Assembly (NCBI GenBank): GCA_029298735.1 | Contig: JANSLP010000291.1 | Span: forward strand, 1-40,737 | Length of the DNA stretch: 40,737 bases | Direction: 5' to 3' | From: Ophiostoma sp. CBS 140.51 | Taxonomy: Eukaryota; Ascomycota; Sordariomycetes; Ophiostomatales; Ophiostomataceae | Part shown: one piece after another, positions 1-10,643 of the stretch | How the letters are laid out: each line of letters begins with the position of its first letter | How positions within the stretch are numbered: position 1 is the first letter of the stretch | Made by a program: the position numbers and the translations under genes | The notes under the pieces: generated by a model | Databases searched by the model: none | What the model was told of the DNA's origin: nothing | What the model saw: only the letters and a program-made list of their open reading frames with translations

Positions 1-1079
1 TGTCACAAAAGTGTGTCGGGGTCCTCGTCGCGATGAGGCTGGTTGTCGATTTTGGTAGGGAAAGACGTGTCGTGGAAAGGATGTCGACCAAAATAAACCG
101 TTTTCAAAAAGAAACAAAATATTTCGATAAAAGGCGTATCCTTTTTTATCACATAAAACTCGTCATTTGATCTTTTCTCATGAATTATCCCGTCATACCT
201 CCCGAGTTAGACGAAACACGCCTTGTGAGTCGACAGCACAGTGTAGATAGCCGTTCGCTTAGTCATTTGCCAACTCACACGGCTCCGCCACCGCACAACA
301 ACTCAACCAACAGACATGATGACATGTGAGATAGATACTTATTTTTGATTCTTTATTCTTTAGGAATTGAAATAGTACTCAAATGGTATTGGCAATAAAA
401 TATTCATAGTAACCTTCAGGTTCTTTGTATCCATCACCAAAACATCAGCTTTATCACCTTACACCTAGCCCGACTTGACCCAAACACCTTGCATCGATTT
501 TTGATTGTATGAATTTTGTGTCATCGGTACATCACCTAAAAACATGCCTGAAAACCAGGAAACGCCTCTCGTCCGCATCCGGGCCCTCTGCCCTAGAGAG
601 CTCCCGCACGCTAGCCCTATGACTCCGACGTACTATGCCTCAATGCCCAAAATTAAAGTTCGCGGGGAAAGAACGAAAATATGAAATCGTCACTAAGCAA
701 ACAGTTTATTATGCTCCATCTTCCTTTGTATCCCTCCTCTCCTTGTCTCATCCTTTTCCCCCCTACTTCTCTTCTCGCACTCACCATCCTCCAGAACCAA
801 GCACAACGCCAATTCTCAAGATCTCTCACATCTCTTATCACTTCCATCGCTTGCGCTGTCACCATCGCAACAATTCTGTTCTCTTTCGCCATTGTTTTCT
901 ATTCCCGCAACATTCTCACGACACTTCCGGTACGCTCATTTTCAATACATTTCCTGTGAAACCTCACTCCATCGTACTCTTCGTCTCCGGAATCTATGGA
1001 AAGCAAAGAAAAAAGAGAAAAAAAGATAAAGTCTGCTAACTTATTATTGCTTATTATAGGTCCGCGACAAAACACCAGG
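1..1079. other. Gene-free left end and probable 5' leader of the first gene
   Basis: I see no recognisable protein in 1-634. From about 690 to 930 the plus strand is very pyrimidine-rich (C/T runs), as is common in fungal 5' leaders. A plausible leader intron runs from a GTACGC donor at 930 to a TTATAG acceptor ending at 1059, with a GCTAAC branch site near 1035-1040. Open frames over the leader are low-complexity and look non-coding, although a first coding exon from 635 to 929 would join in phase with the next exon and cannot be excluded. Confidence 0.5.
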
Positions 1080-1664
1080 ATGGCGCCCGGCAGAGCAGAC
1101 ACGCACGACCCATGGGGCCCCGATGCATGGGTGGAAGCTGGACTGGCCAGAAGACTCGGCCTCCCCAAGGGAAATGCGACAATCCCCGTCAGCCTTGGAC
1201 CCGGCAGTGTATTCCAGACGGCGCAGCAGGTCCAAAAGGCCCTCGACTTGACGTTTTTGCCTAAGACCGTCAACGCCACGGTAATTCCCTTCAAGGCGGA
1301 GAATCGGCCTCCAGGCTCTAGTTCTGCTCCCCAGCGCCCAACGAACGTTGTGTGCTGTATGGTTCCCAGTGGCGCCTGGTGCGACTTGGTAGAAATTTGC
1401 CAAGTTCGCACCGACTACGGGTTCGTTCCTGTCGATGGAAAGTCCATCTACCTGAATATCCCGACTGCCTTTGTGGACGGGTTCGCAAAGACATTGACGC
1501 GTACAGAAGAACAAAAGGCCCGAGACCGCGCCGACAAGCAAGCTCTCGACAAGTATGCCGGCTTTTGGGCACGCAAGAACGAAATGACGCGGGCCGAGCG
1601 GATTGCCTGGATGCGCGAGGAAATCGGCAAGCTGGAGGCCGAGAAGGAGGGGAATGATAGTTAG
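1080..1664 (+). CDS. Small orphan protein, function unknown
   Basis: Single open frame of 194 codons starting at the first ATG after a likely leader intron (acceptor at 1058-1059). I do not recognise the family. The protein has no signal peptide or membrane segment. The first two thirds look globular, with a short stretch holding two adjacent cysteines and a third a few residues on (VCCMVPSGAWCD). The last 50 residues are highly charged and probably helical (several E/K/R-rich turns ending EEIGKLEAEKEG). Codon use is GC-rich at third positions, like its neighbours, which supports real coding. A longer N-terminus from an upstream exon beginning at 635 is possible. It lies about 800 bp beyond the 3' end of the sulfatase gene and shows no obvious link to it. 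Confidence 0.6.
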   Translation: MAPGRADTHDPWGPDAWVEAGLARRLGLPKGNATIPVSLGPGSVFQTAQQVQKALDLTFLPKTVNATVIPFKAENRPPGSSSAPQRPTNVVCCMVPSGAWCDLVEICQVRTDYGFVPVDGKSIYLNIPTAFVDGFAKTLTRTEEQKARDRADKQALDKYAGFWARKNEMTRAERIAWMREEIGKLEAEKEGNDS

Positions 1665-2457
1665 AAAACAGTATGTCAACCTGATAAATGTAAGGGATTT
1701 AAATGCGTAAAAGCTAGACGATGCTTCAGACTAGACAGTCTGTAGACATACCTGGCAGCCAAAAGGCACGAATGCAAAGTGAACACTTTGCCGTCGGACT
1801 GATTCGTGGCAGCGGCGTAGATGAGGCTCGTTTTGTGTGTGGTGATGGGATGGCTGGTTTTTGTCGATGTTGATGGATTAAAGTGTGCAGAGGAAGGGGA
1901 AGTTTCTGGGGTACAATTCTTTGTGCAAATTGCATTGTTTTGATTTTTATGTTGATGCATCACTGTTTTGGCTGTCGTGGCAGGTTTGTTTGATTTTCTT
2001 CCTACGTTTTGTAGGTACAATAATACAAACGTTCGGTGCGTGGCGCACCATCTCCAATTGCTGTGTTAACTTTCGTCCTTTATGTGTACTTGTGACTTGT
2101 TCATTATTTTTTTCAATCTTCGCGGGGGAAGGGGAGGAACCTTGTAAGGAAACTATACACAGAGAAGAATACATATATTTTTTCCCTTTTAAAGTCGGTA
2201 GTTGTCATGTATCCACTAGGATAGAAATTTGGGAAAATACGTTTACATACTCGCAGCAGATTAATTGAAGTAGAAAATAACCAAAAAAGTAGAAATGTTT
2301 TTCAAAAACCAAAACAAATACAAAATACAAAATGCACATGGAGTACTTGATCTGCATCCACCACACAGCACACCATGATAACAAAGGGGCATGTCCTATG
2401 CCAGTTCCGCGTTCTTTCACCGCTGTCACAACAGGTTCAAGTCATCCATACTGTCAA
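1665..2457. other. Intergenic spacer between convergent genes
   Basis: The spacer separates the 3' ends of the orphan gene and the sulfatase. It is AT-rich with T-runs (for example 2104-2115 and 2170-2190), as expected for fungal 3' untranslated regions. Short open frames on both strands have no recognisable family and poor codon use. I see nothing else. Confidence 0.5.
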
Positions 2458-4357
2458 CTACGTCCAGATGCTAATACGGTGCTGCGGGCCTAGGTAGTCG
2501 AGAGCCTTGCGGTCGTAGCCCTCCTGTTTCCCGCCCTTATTGGTGGCACTGGCGGAAATATGGCCTTCGTGAATGCCGCCGCCAAACTGGTTGACATAGT
2601 TGGGGCCCTCGCTGTCGGCCAGGTAGCCAATCTCGCACTTAGTAAAGTAGACGCGCGGCTGGGTGGCGTAAAAGTCGTCAAACTTGGCGTCCAGGGCTTG
2701 ACGCAGACTGGTGACATCGCCCTGCGGGTGCAGCGCCTTCCAGGGCTCGCGGCAGGTGTCGCGGGCACAAGTCTTGAGGACGACCACCAGAGCATTGAGC
2801 CGGTTTACAATTTGTTGGATGGGGCGGTCGGCAATGCGAAGCGAGGCGGCGAGGTCGGTGTGGTTGGTGCCGAGCAGGTTGCGCACCTCAAAGGGGTCCT
2901 GCACCAAATCGTAGAGCTCGGTCTCGTTGGTGCACCACACGGCATAGTACAGGTTGTAGCCGTCCCCAATCACTCTCAAACCCTTATAGGTGTTGTTTTC
3001 GGCCGCGTGCGCAGCGGCGCCGTAGTCGTCCGTCATGTTGGCATCGCCGTACCGACCCAGTTCGCCCTCGGGAATCGCCAAGCCCCAGTACTCAATGTTG
3101 ACGTGCTCCGTCTTGGAGGCAGCGACCTCAGCCTCGATCGACAGCGGCATTGGCGAGCCATCCGTGTTTTCCAGCGGGCGGCCGGCTAGCTCCATGATCG
3201 TAGAGGCAATGTCTGTGTGCGACGTGACGGCTTGTGAGACATGCCCACGGGCGACACCGGGCCCGCGCACAATCATGGGGATGTGCACGTCCGTCTCGAA
3301 ACCGCATTCTTTGCCCGGGTGCATGCGGTGCTGGCTGATATGGTAGCCATTGTCTGTCGTGTAAAAGATGTAGGTATTGTCGAGCTCGCCCGCATCGTCA
3401 ATCAGCTGTAATAGTGCGGCCGTGCTTTCGTCAACGGACTGCAGGGCGCGGAGGCGGGAGCGTTGGAACTCGTCATTGTACTCAATGACGGTATCGTTGA
3501 GCAAAGGAAGCTTGGCAATCCAGCTCACACCGTCCTGGACGGCCGGGTTAAAGTTCTCGTCACGGGGGATCTTGTAGTCTTTGAACAAGTGTGCGTGGCG
3601 GGCGGCGTACTTGGGCGCCGACTGCTTGGCCTCGTCGTCTTCGTCGGCGGCGAAATGGACGTTGCCGTGCGGCGCAATGGGCGCATGCACGACGAACCAG
3701 GGCTGCTCGTGCATCATGGCCTCCCTCAAGAAATCGTAGGCCTTGATGGCGGTCAAGTCGGGCGAGTACTGACCTTCGTAGCTGACGGGCGGGGCACCGT
3801 TGCGGGTCATGGTCGCGTTCCAGTACTCGTAGGTGAAAGGGTCCAACAAGAAATCAGACTCGTTGAAGCCGCCCACAAACGGTTCATTGTAGTTTTCGAC
3901 CGAGTGCTGGTTCCAAATCTTGCCCGCATAATAGGTGTTGTAGCCGGCCTGCTGCATCCAGATGGGCAGGTAATCGTCGTTGATGCCTTCCCGCACCACT
4001 TTGGGGTAGCCACCGTACGGTGCCCACACATCCGTGACATTGGTGTTGTGGGCGGCGCGACCGGTCAAGAGGTTGACGCGCGAGGGACAGCACAGAGCCA
4101 CGGTGCAGTAGTGACGCGAAAAGACGGTGCCCTCGTTGACAAGATGTTTCTGCAGAAGCGGCATGTGTGCCAGTGCTTCCATGTGGCTTTGGAAGGGAAT
4201 GTTAGCTAGCACAAGATTTATCAACGATAGAGTCAACATGCGACACTCACGAATCCATGTCGTCTGTCAAAATGAAGAGGATGTTGGGCTGCTTGGCTGC
4301 CGCAAAGCCACGGCCGGCCAGAACGGCAGCCCCGGCGAGGAGAAACCCAGCCTTCAT
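2458..4357 (-). CDS. Secreted type I sulfatase (arylsulfatase-like)
   Basis: Two exons, 4357-4251 and 4186-2458, joined over a 64-nt intron (GTGAGT donor, AAAG acceptor), give 611 aa. Residues 1-20 are a signal peptide (MKAGFLLAGAAVLAGRGFAA). PNILFILTDDMD at residues 24-35 supplies the paired metal-binding aspartates D32/D33. C68-C-P-S-R72 matches C-x-P-S-R, where C68 is the cysteine normally oxidised to formylglycine. YYAGKIWN and TTDNGYHISQH...HPGKECGFE are the expected downstream active-site and metal-ligand blocks. Family knowledge: such enzymes hydrolyse sulfate esters, often to release sulfur outside the cell. Length fits fungal arylsulfatases. Many N-x-T/S sites agree with secretion. 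The promoter is shared with the divergent bZIP gene at 5340. The natural substrate cannot be told from sequence. Confidence 0.9.
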
Positions 4358-5339
4358 GGTGATATTGCGTGTGTCGATGTGTCGATATGCTGGATACGCT
4401 CTGTGGTGCCGTGCGGTGTCTCGACGTGGATGTAGGTCAACTCAATGCAGGTGAACTGTGGCGTTTGATTGGAGCGCTGCAGCTTTGTCTTGCTTTGCAG
4501 CTTGTGATGTATAAAGGTACTATTTTGAATTTCAGTTCACAATTTTTTTATAGCAATCATCTTTTTTTCTTCTTCTCAAACTTTCTGTAATTTTCCCCAT
4601 ATTTCATTATGTCATTCTCCTTCTTCTTCTTCTTCTTCTTTTTCATTTTTTTTTCCATCAAGGGTCGGCATATCGGCACTCCTCAGTTGCGACACTATCA
4701 TGACATGACAGCAGGGAGTCTTCACTCTGTCCAGGGCCTGAGTCAAGGCAGGAACTTGATCCACCTGGGTAGAATACTGCTTATGATATGACCTGTTTGT
4801 TCGTCGTACCCTGGGTGTGCACTTGACCAGGTTCTGAAATGGCTGGATCTGGCCCAAACCTGGAGTAGCTCATCCGGCTTGTGCGTTTGTAAGTGGAATA
4901 AAGTGTGGGCCTTGTGCATCGACGTTAACATGACAGGTGTCTGGTGGTCCCAGTTTACTGGGTATATTGTCCAATAAGAACACGTTTTTCTGAGACTAAC
5001 ACGACTCGACGACCACTCCATTTACCGAGCCTTGTGTGAATGCGGGGAAACGCCCAGGCCAAAACCAAAGCTGGGCCGCTTTTCTTTTCAAAGTTGAAAT
5101 ATGAAATACAGAGTATGCGGAGTTCATTCTTGGCGGACTGACCGAGTCGATGCCTCTCCACTAATAAACAGCATATCCACTCGTTTCGTTTCGTCGTTTT
5201 CTGCTCCTCTGCCCTTCTGTTGCTCTGTTGTTCTCCCCTTCCTTCACCTCATCCTCCTCACTCCCGCTTTTTCTTTTCCCGTCCTCCATCTTCATCTGTC
5301 AACACTTATGCCCTTCTGACACATGTCGACTGCGCCTGT
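4358..5339. other. Divergent promoter region, sulfatase and bZIP gene
   Basis: About 980 bp between the two start codons. It contains a CTT/T-rich microsatellite tract at about 4619-4655 and a pyrimidine-rich leader (5180-5310) before the bZIP start. I could not pick out a confident regulator site. No coding sequence is supported here. Confidence 0.5.
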
Positions 5340-6809
5340 ATGACCTATTGCACCGAAATGACCAACGTGACCAACTTGATCGACAGACCCTCTGCGCCCG
5401 TCACTACCGACATCAACCTCGATGACCCCGCCGCACGCTCACGCCGCCGTGTGTGCAACCTGACACCGTGGGAGGTTCAACGGAAACGCGCCATTGACCG
5501 GGCCAACCAGCAGCACTGGCGCAAAAAGAAGCGGCTGTACATTGCCGATTTGGAGGCCCAGGTGGCACGGTTGACGGCACGTCTCGAAGAAGCAGAGGCC
5601 AAGCTGAAGCGGTATGAGCAGACGGAGGAGACGGAGAGGGAAGTGGCCCGACCGCCGACTGTGACGGCCGTAGCATCTCCGACATCACCGACGTCGCCGT
5701 CGGCGTCAGGGCCATCGCCATCGCGATCTTCTACGTCATCTTCACAGCCAATTGTCCCCACAACACAAGCGCAACCGCAACCACAACCCGGCAACAATGT
5801 CCAACTCGACTTGTTCGACCCAGCTCCGTCGTCGTCTTTGTCTCTGGCCCTGCCCATCTTTGACAGTAGTCTTGGCGACATCGAGATGAACGGCGATGCA
5901 GACGCCGATGTGGACGTCGAGGCGTCTGTCAGCCACGTTGTTGACAAGGTGTTGCAGCCTGTGATGAGGCAGCAGCAACAACAACAACAACGACGACGAC
6001 AAGCTCCCCAGACCTCCCCCTCACCACTTGCAACACACGTTCCCTACATACCGTACTACCTTGGAGGGCGTCATCATGCACAGTCCCAGACGTACAGTCT
6101 CCCAGACTGGATGGACCTGCCCCTTAACTTGCCCGTCGCCACCGAGCTTGACAAGCTGGTTTTGATTACTAGTCAGGCCCTCGTACAGCGCTACAGCACC
6201 CGCGAGTTTAGCCAGCCCGTGTTTCCCAGTGTCGAGGGGCTCATGTCGTGCATTCAGACGGATGCGAGACGATCCAGCGTGGAAGCCGATGCCCAGGTCG
6301 GCGGAGTCGTCGACAACAGTCATCCCGTGCTGGCCGCCGTCGCCTGCCATGTGGTCTGGATCTCGCCCCTCAAACACTTGACTTCCCGGCTCGCTTTCTT
6401 GTATAAGTTGGCGCTCTTCCTCCGCTGGTGCCTCTGCCCCTCGCCCGCCACGTACAACGCCATGCCGCACTTTTTGCGGCCCACCCTTCTTCAGAGGAGA
6501 GTGCCCCACCCGGTGTGGATCGACATGATTGTGTGGCCCGAGGTGCGCGACCGCATGATCCGAGCGGGCGATTTTGGGCGGTTCGAGCTGTTCCGGTCCG
6601 TCACGGGCCAGTCGATGACGGTCAACTGGCCGTACACGGACTCGGGAACCTTTGTGGAGCTGGAGCTTGGCGTCGAGGGCACACGACAGGCGCTGAACCC
6701 CATTTTCGAGGCACACATTCGCAACCCAGACAATTATTCCGTTGGGCGGGAAGCTGCCCTAGTGTTTCCCGTATTGAACGAGTATGTACGTGAGGGGCGG
6801 GCCAGCTGA
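5340..6809 (+). CDS. bZIP transcription factor with C-terminal DUF3425 domain
   Basis: Single exon, 489 aa from the ATG at 5340; a second in-frame ATG at 5358 is an alternative. Residues about 41-65 are a bZIP basic region (QRKRAIDRANQQHWRKKKR), followed by a leucine-zipper-like helix with heptad hydrophobics to about residue 92. A long low-complexity middle follows: S/P/T-rich, then a glutamine run at roughly residues 212-218 (DNA near 5970-6000) running into arginines. The C-terminal 160 residues match DUF3425: a hydrophobic SPLKHLTSRLAFLYKLALFL segment, then PTLLQRRVPHPVWIDMI and VRDRMI. DUF3425 bZIP proteins are nuclear regulators, many near metabolic or stress genes. It is convergent with the TRI12-like transporter (208 bp between stops) and divergent from the sulfatase. 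It is not the CYS-3 type of sulfur regulator, so control of the sulfatase would be speculative. Confidence 0.88.
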   Translation: MTYCTEMTNVTNLIDRPSAPVTTDINLDDPAARSRRRVCNLTPWEVQRKRAIDRANQQHWRKKKRLYIADLEAQVARLTARLEEAEAKLKRYEQTEETEREVARPPTVTAVASPTSPTSPSASGPSPSRSSTSSSQPIVPTTQAQPQPQPGNNVQLDLFDPAPSSSLSLALPIFDSSLGDIEMNGDADADVDVEASVSHVVDKVLQPVMRQQQQQQQRRRQAPQTSPSPLATHVPYIPYYLGGRHHAQSQTYSLPDWMDLPLNLPVATELDKLVLITSQALVQRYSTREFSQPVFPSVEGLMSCIQTDARRSSVEADAQVGGVVDNSHPVLAAVACHVVWISPLKHLTSRLAFLYKLALFLRWCLCPSPATYNAMPHFLRPTLLQRRVPHPVWIDMIVWPEVRDRMIRAGDFGRFELFRSVTGQSMTVNWPYTDSGTFVELELGVEGTRQALNPIFEAHIRNPDNYSVGREAALVFPVLNEYVREGRAS

Positions 6810-7017
6810 AGTGTGCATATAAGGTGTGCATATGGATGCGCTGATAGCAAAATTTGTTAAATGATATTTTAAATGCAACATCGATTGTCCTTTACATATT
6901 CTGGCTGCATGAAACGAGCTACTGACTACTATGGATAGAAATAACTTTATACATTATGTTTCAAGGTCCACTTATGTTCACTACCCACTTGCAACCACAA
7001 GCCTTACTGAATCGTCC

Positions 7018-8814
7018 TTAGACCTCCTCCTCACCAACAACCTTGTTGTTGCCGCTGTCCTTGCCTTCCTTCTCCAGCACCGTGCTGACAATATGTGCCT
7101 TCTCCTTGTCGATGGAGGGAGTAAACCAAGCACAAATCATGGAAATGCCGCCAAAGGCAATCGTGGTGAGCATGACTGTCTGGTAGGCTTGGGCATTGGC
7201 ATCGCGGTAGGCAATTGTCGCCGCCGACAGAATGTCTGGGGTCACCCCAACAATGCCGGCCGTCGTCTTTGTTGTGCCCTTGAGGTAAGCAATGAGGGCA
7301 GCCACACTCGAAGCAGGCAGACCAGCGGCCGTGGCTGCAGGCGGCACCAGCGCAGGAATGGTCTTGTTGAGCCGGTTGGTGATGATGGCCGAGTAAATGA
7401 CGGAGCCCAGCACAGAGAGGCCCGAGCGGGTGGTGGCGGCGACACCGCCACCGACGCCGATTTCCTTTTGGTTCTTGAGGGCAATTGTGCAAAAGGTGCC
7501 ACTGACGGCTTCCTGGACGCCAATGGCCAAAAAGCCGGGGATCATGACACCCAAGACGGTCCACATGTTGTACTGCGTGGCACACGAGGCGGCGCCCAAC
7601 AAAGCCGTAGCCAGCGTCGTGGAGGCCAGTAGGAGATAGCGCTGGTTGACAAAGTTGGCGATAAAGGAACCGCAAATCTGGCCAACCTGAAGACCAAAGC
7701 CTGTCAACAACAACGACCAGCCGAGCTTGTTGCCGCCGGCGACCTTCTCGGGCCAGAGACCTGTGACCATCTTGGGCCACACAAGGGCGAAAGCATAGTA
7801 TTGCATAGCACCGACAGCCAGACACAGCATCATGGCGACCCAGCGGCCGTTGCGGAACAAGTGGAGGGGCACGAAGGGGAGAGTGAGTCGGGCGTACATT
7901 TCCCAGGCCCAAAAGGCCACGAGCATGGCAGCACCGACGAGCACAGAAACCAACACGGGAACACTGTTCCAGGCATAGGCATTGCCGCCCCAGTTGAGAC
8001 CCAACAGGAAAACAAAGAAGCCGGCGGCGAACAAGAAAATGCCGACCCAGTCGAGTTCGCGCAACGCTTGCAGCTTGGTCTTGTGGGCGTTGTCCGAGAT
8101 GATGCGCTTGAATGTGGGCGGGTGATAAAAGAAGAAGTAGAGGAGCGTCGAAATGACATTAACAATAGCACAGATCCAGAAACACCAGCGCCACTTGAGG
8201 GCCGTGTTGGCCTGGAGGGCGGTCGAGATGACGGGAGCGAAACCGCCCAAAGGCACCGTCCAGGGGAAAATGGTGGACATGACCAGGAACCGCCTGCCAA
8301 TGGGCACCAGCTCGCCCAGCACATACTGGAACGAGATTTGCGTCGAGACACCGAGGCTGAGAATGGTCATGCCGCCAATCAAGGTCGGGACGGACTTGGC
8401 CGTGGCACAGACGATGCAGCCAATGAGGGCCAAGAAATTGCCTAGAATAAAAAACCAACGGCGGCCAAAGATGTCGCTCAAACGGCCGACCAGACACAAC
8501 GTGCAGGCCAGCACGAGGTTATACACGTAGCCGACCCAGGCAATGTCCTTGGACGGGCCAATGTCGGCATTGATGGCCGTCAGCAAGGGGGCAGCCAGCG
8601 AGAAGGGACCAACGCCGGCCATGACACTGCAGGCCACCGCACTGTAGGTGCCCAAGAAGATACGACTGGTAAAGTAGCCCGGGGGCACGCCGCCATCGGT
8701 GGTGGGAGCAGCCCCGGGGCCCGCGTCTTCCGCAGACGTGTTAGGCGTGTCAGTCCGCTCAAGCTGCTGCATCTCTGTGGAAGGCACCTTGTCGGTGTCG
8801 GTGTCGGCGCTCAT
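7018..8814 (-). CDS. MFS transporter, TRI12/siderophore-type (14 helices)
   Basis: Single exon, 598 aa, starting at ATG 8814 (MSADTDTDKVPSTE). The first 50 residues are hydrophilic and acidic. A 14-segment hydrophobic pattern follows. DIAWVGYVYNLVLACTLCLV followed by GRLSDIFGRRW (about residues 115-130) is the second helix plus MFS motif A, and SFQYVLGELVPIGRR is the charged stretch typical of the fungal TRI12 trichothecene-efflux/siderophore-transporter family. An extra hydrophobic pair (FLFAAGFFVFLLGLNWGGN) in the middle matches the 14-TM DHA2 plan. Predicted role: plasma-membrane export or import of a small organic molecule. The C-terminus is charged (KDSGNNKVVGEEEV). The gene is not beside a recognisable toxin or siderophore synthase, so substrate is unknown. 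Confidence 0.88.
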   Translation of the reverse strand: MSADTDTDKVPSTEMQQLERTDTPNTSAEDAGPGAAPTTDGGVPPGYFTSRIFLGTYSAVACSVMAGVGPFSLAAPLLTAINADIGPSKDIAWVGYVYNLVLACTLCLVGRLSDIFGRRWFFILGNFLALIGCIVCATAKSVPTLIGGMTILSLGVSTQISFQYVLGELVPIGRRFLVMSTIFPWTVPLGGFAPVISTALQANTALKWRWCFWICAIVNVISTLLYFFFYHPPTFKRIISDNAHKTKLQALRELDWVGIFLFAAGFFVFLLGLNWGGNAYAWNSVPVLVSVLVGAAMLVAFWAWEMYARLTLPFVPLHLFRNGRWVAMMLCLAVGAMQYYAFALVWPKMVTGLWPEKVAGGNKLGWSLLLTGFGLQVGQICGSFIANFVNQRYLLLASTTLATALLGAASCATQYNMWTVLGVMIPGFLAIGVQEAVSGTFCTIALKNQKEIGVGGGVAATTRSGLSVLGSVIYSAIITNRLNKTIPALVPPAATAAGLPASSVAALIAYLKGTTKTTAGIVGVTPDILSAATIAYRDANAQAYQTVMLTTIAFGGISMICAWFTPSIDKEKAHIVSTVLEKEGKDSGNNKVVGEEEV

Positions 8815-10643
8815 AGTTTCCGTGGGCCGATAGAAGTCGATGAGGTTCGGAAGGTGAATAGGCGGGAAAGGAGTTGTGATGGAGACAGAGAGTAGATATA
8901 GAATATAAATAAAGGGATGGGATGGAAGAGATGTGTTTCGAGAGATGATCCACGTCTGCAGATGGCCCGGGTTTGGTCGTATCAACAGCACAGCGTGATC
9001 TATTTATGCCGAGATATGACGGATGTGACTTGGAATCAGAGCACCCAAGTTACGAAGCCATGAAATCATGGAGTCGTCGAACACCTGAAGGGGACAGTCA
9101 TGCACAGTCCTAGCGAGACAATGAGACAATGAGGCAAGAACACGGCAATCTTGACTCGAAAGGCTAGAATATCGTGGCAAACACACCAGTCGCCTTGCCC
9201 TGTATATCCAATGTCCCTCTAACAATGCCCCTCAAAGAGGCCGCCACAGCCGCGTCTCCCTCAGATACACATGTCAGTCGACTGGGTGGTCGGTCTCGGT
9301 GGGTGCGAAAGAGGAAAATGGGAAAATAGTCTCCCAGGGAGGCGCTGCCAGACTGTTGTTAGTTTGTGGTCCTGCAGCGGGCTGTAAACAACTAATCTTG
9401 GACTCGAGAATCGCAAAGGCCAACCCCGCAAAATTCCCAAATCTGAAATTGATCCTCCCCGGAATTCGTTCTTCGCTAGCCTGTGGGCTGTGGGGACTCT
9501 AGGGTTTCCTATGCCCAAATTGCCCAGATTCCCCCGGTGCGTCGGATGGTCGGATACGGGATAGTGGCGGGTAGTTGGTGTTGAGGTTGACGTTGTGTTT
9601 GTGAGTATGTTGTGAGTCTGACTGATTAAGTTTTCTTTCGTTATTTTTTTCGTTTGCCGTTATTGTTTCGTTTCTTGGTTCGTTCTCGCCCTTCATTTTA
9701 GCCCTTCCTTTTTTCTTTTTCCATTTCCCAGCATGAATGATTCACATGCACACATTTCCCCACACAGCCGAAGCGTCGTCCAGGCTTCAGTTCCATTGGA
9801 GAAGTCACTTGGCAAAAACGCGTCGTTCTTCTTTCTTTCCTGCGCTAACACAGTTCGCTAACATGACCGAGTCCGACTTTGACCATTCTTCGTGAAACTA
9901 ATGCATATGTCAGTCCGACCAGACCAGGCTGTACTCCGCACTCAGAACATACAAAGCATGGCCCAACGATCCCATCATGACCTATGAACTGACAGATGTT
10001 GAGCATCACTCTGCGTCTCCACTCTGCAAATTCACTCTGCCACTTGCAATTCCCGGAAAATGGCCCCAGAAGGCGTTGTAATACCCCAGTCCCCGCACCC
10101 CGGCCTCCGCATTTTCCTCCGCGGTGGACAGTAGCATGACTCGCCAGCGGGCCGTCGGGCATCGGCTTGTACCATGTAAGATTTACTCTCTGTCTGCCTT
10201 CGAACAAGACGGCCCGCGTAAACAAAAGCGGCGGCAACGTGTCGCGGTGGATTTGGATGTGGAGAAGAAAGGATAGTGATCTTGCTGATTACGAATGAAT
10301 CCGTATCCGTTATAGAGTTTTTTTTTTTTTTTTTTTTTTTTTTCAAAAAGTCAAATGAACGACATATTTGTTCACGTTTGTGATCAAAACCTAGGCATAA
10401 ACGAGAGCACAACAATTGGCGCTCGGAATCAAGCGTGAAGCACAATTAATCCGAAGGAAAAGCAGTCATATCTCTTCGCATCTCCATCCCGACTTGCTGT
10501 CGGTCATCATTCTTTTATTGTCTTTCATTCGTTTTCTTTATTCATCGTCTTTACCTTACGTATCTTTTATCGGACCTGTCATTTCTACCTTATCTCTTTG
10601 ATTTCATCAGAGCCCCTAGACACGACACACAACACACATCACG
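8815..10643. other. Intergenic region with a 24-nt T run
   Basis: About 1.8 kb between two divergently oriented transporter genes. A homopolymer T run sits at about 10319-10342. Open frames at 9299-9502 and 9845-10237 are short, lack recognisable motifs and have atypical composition, so I do not call them. No TGGCCCGCGGCCA site is present here. Confidence 0.5.

Noticed and set aside
9845..10237. Open frame of 130 codons, minus strand
   Set aside because: No recognisable family, no splice context and composition unlike neighbouring genes.
10319..10342. Poly-T run as retroposon tail
   Set aside because: No flanking target duplication or recognisable retrocopy next to it; treated as a homopolymer.
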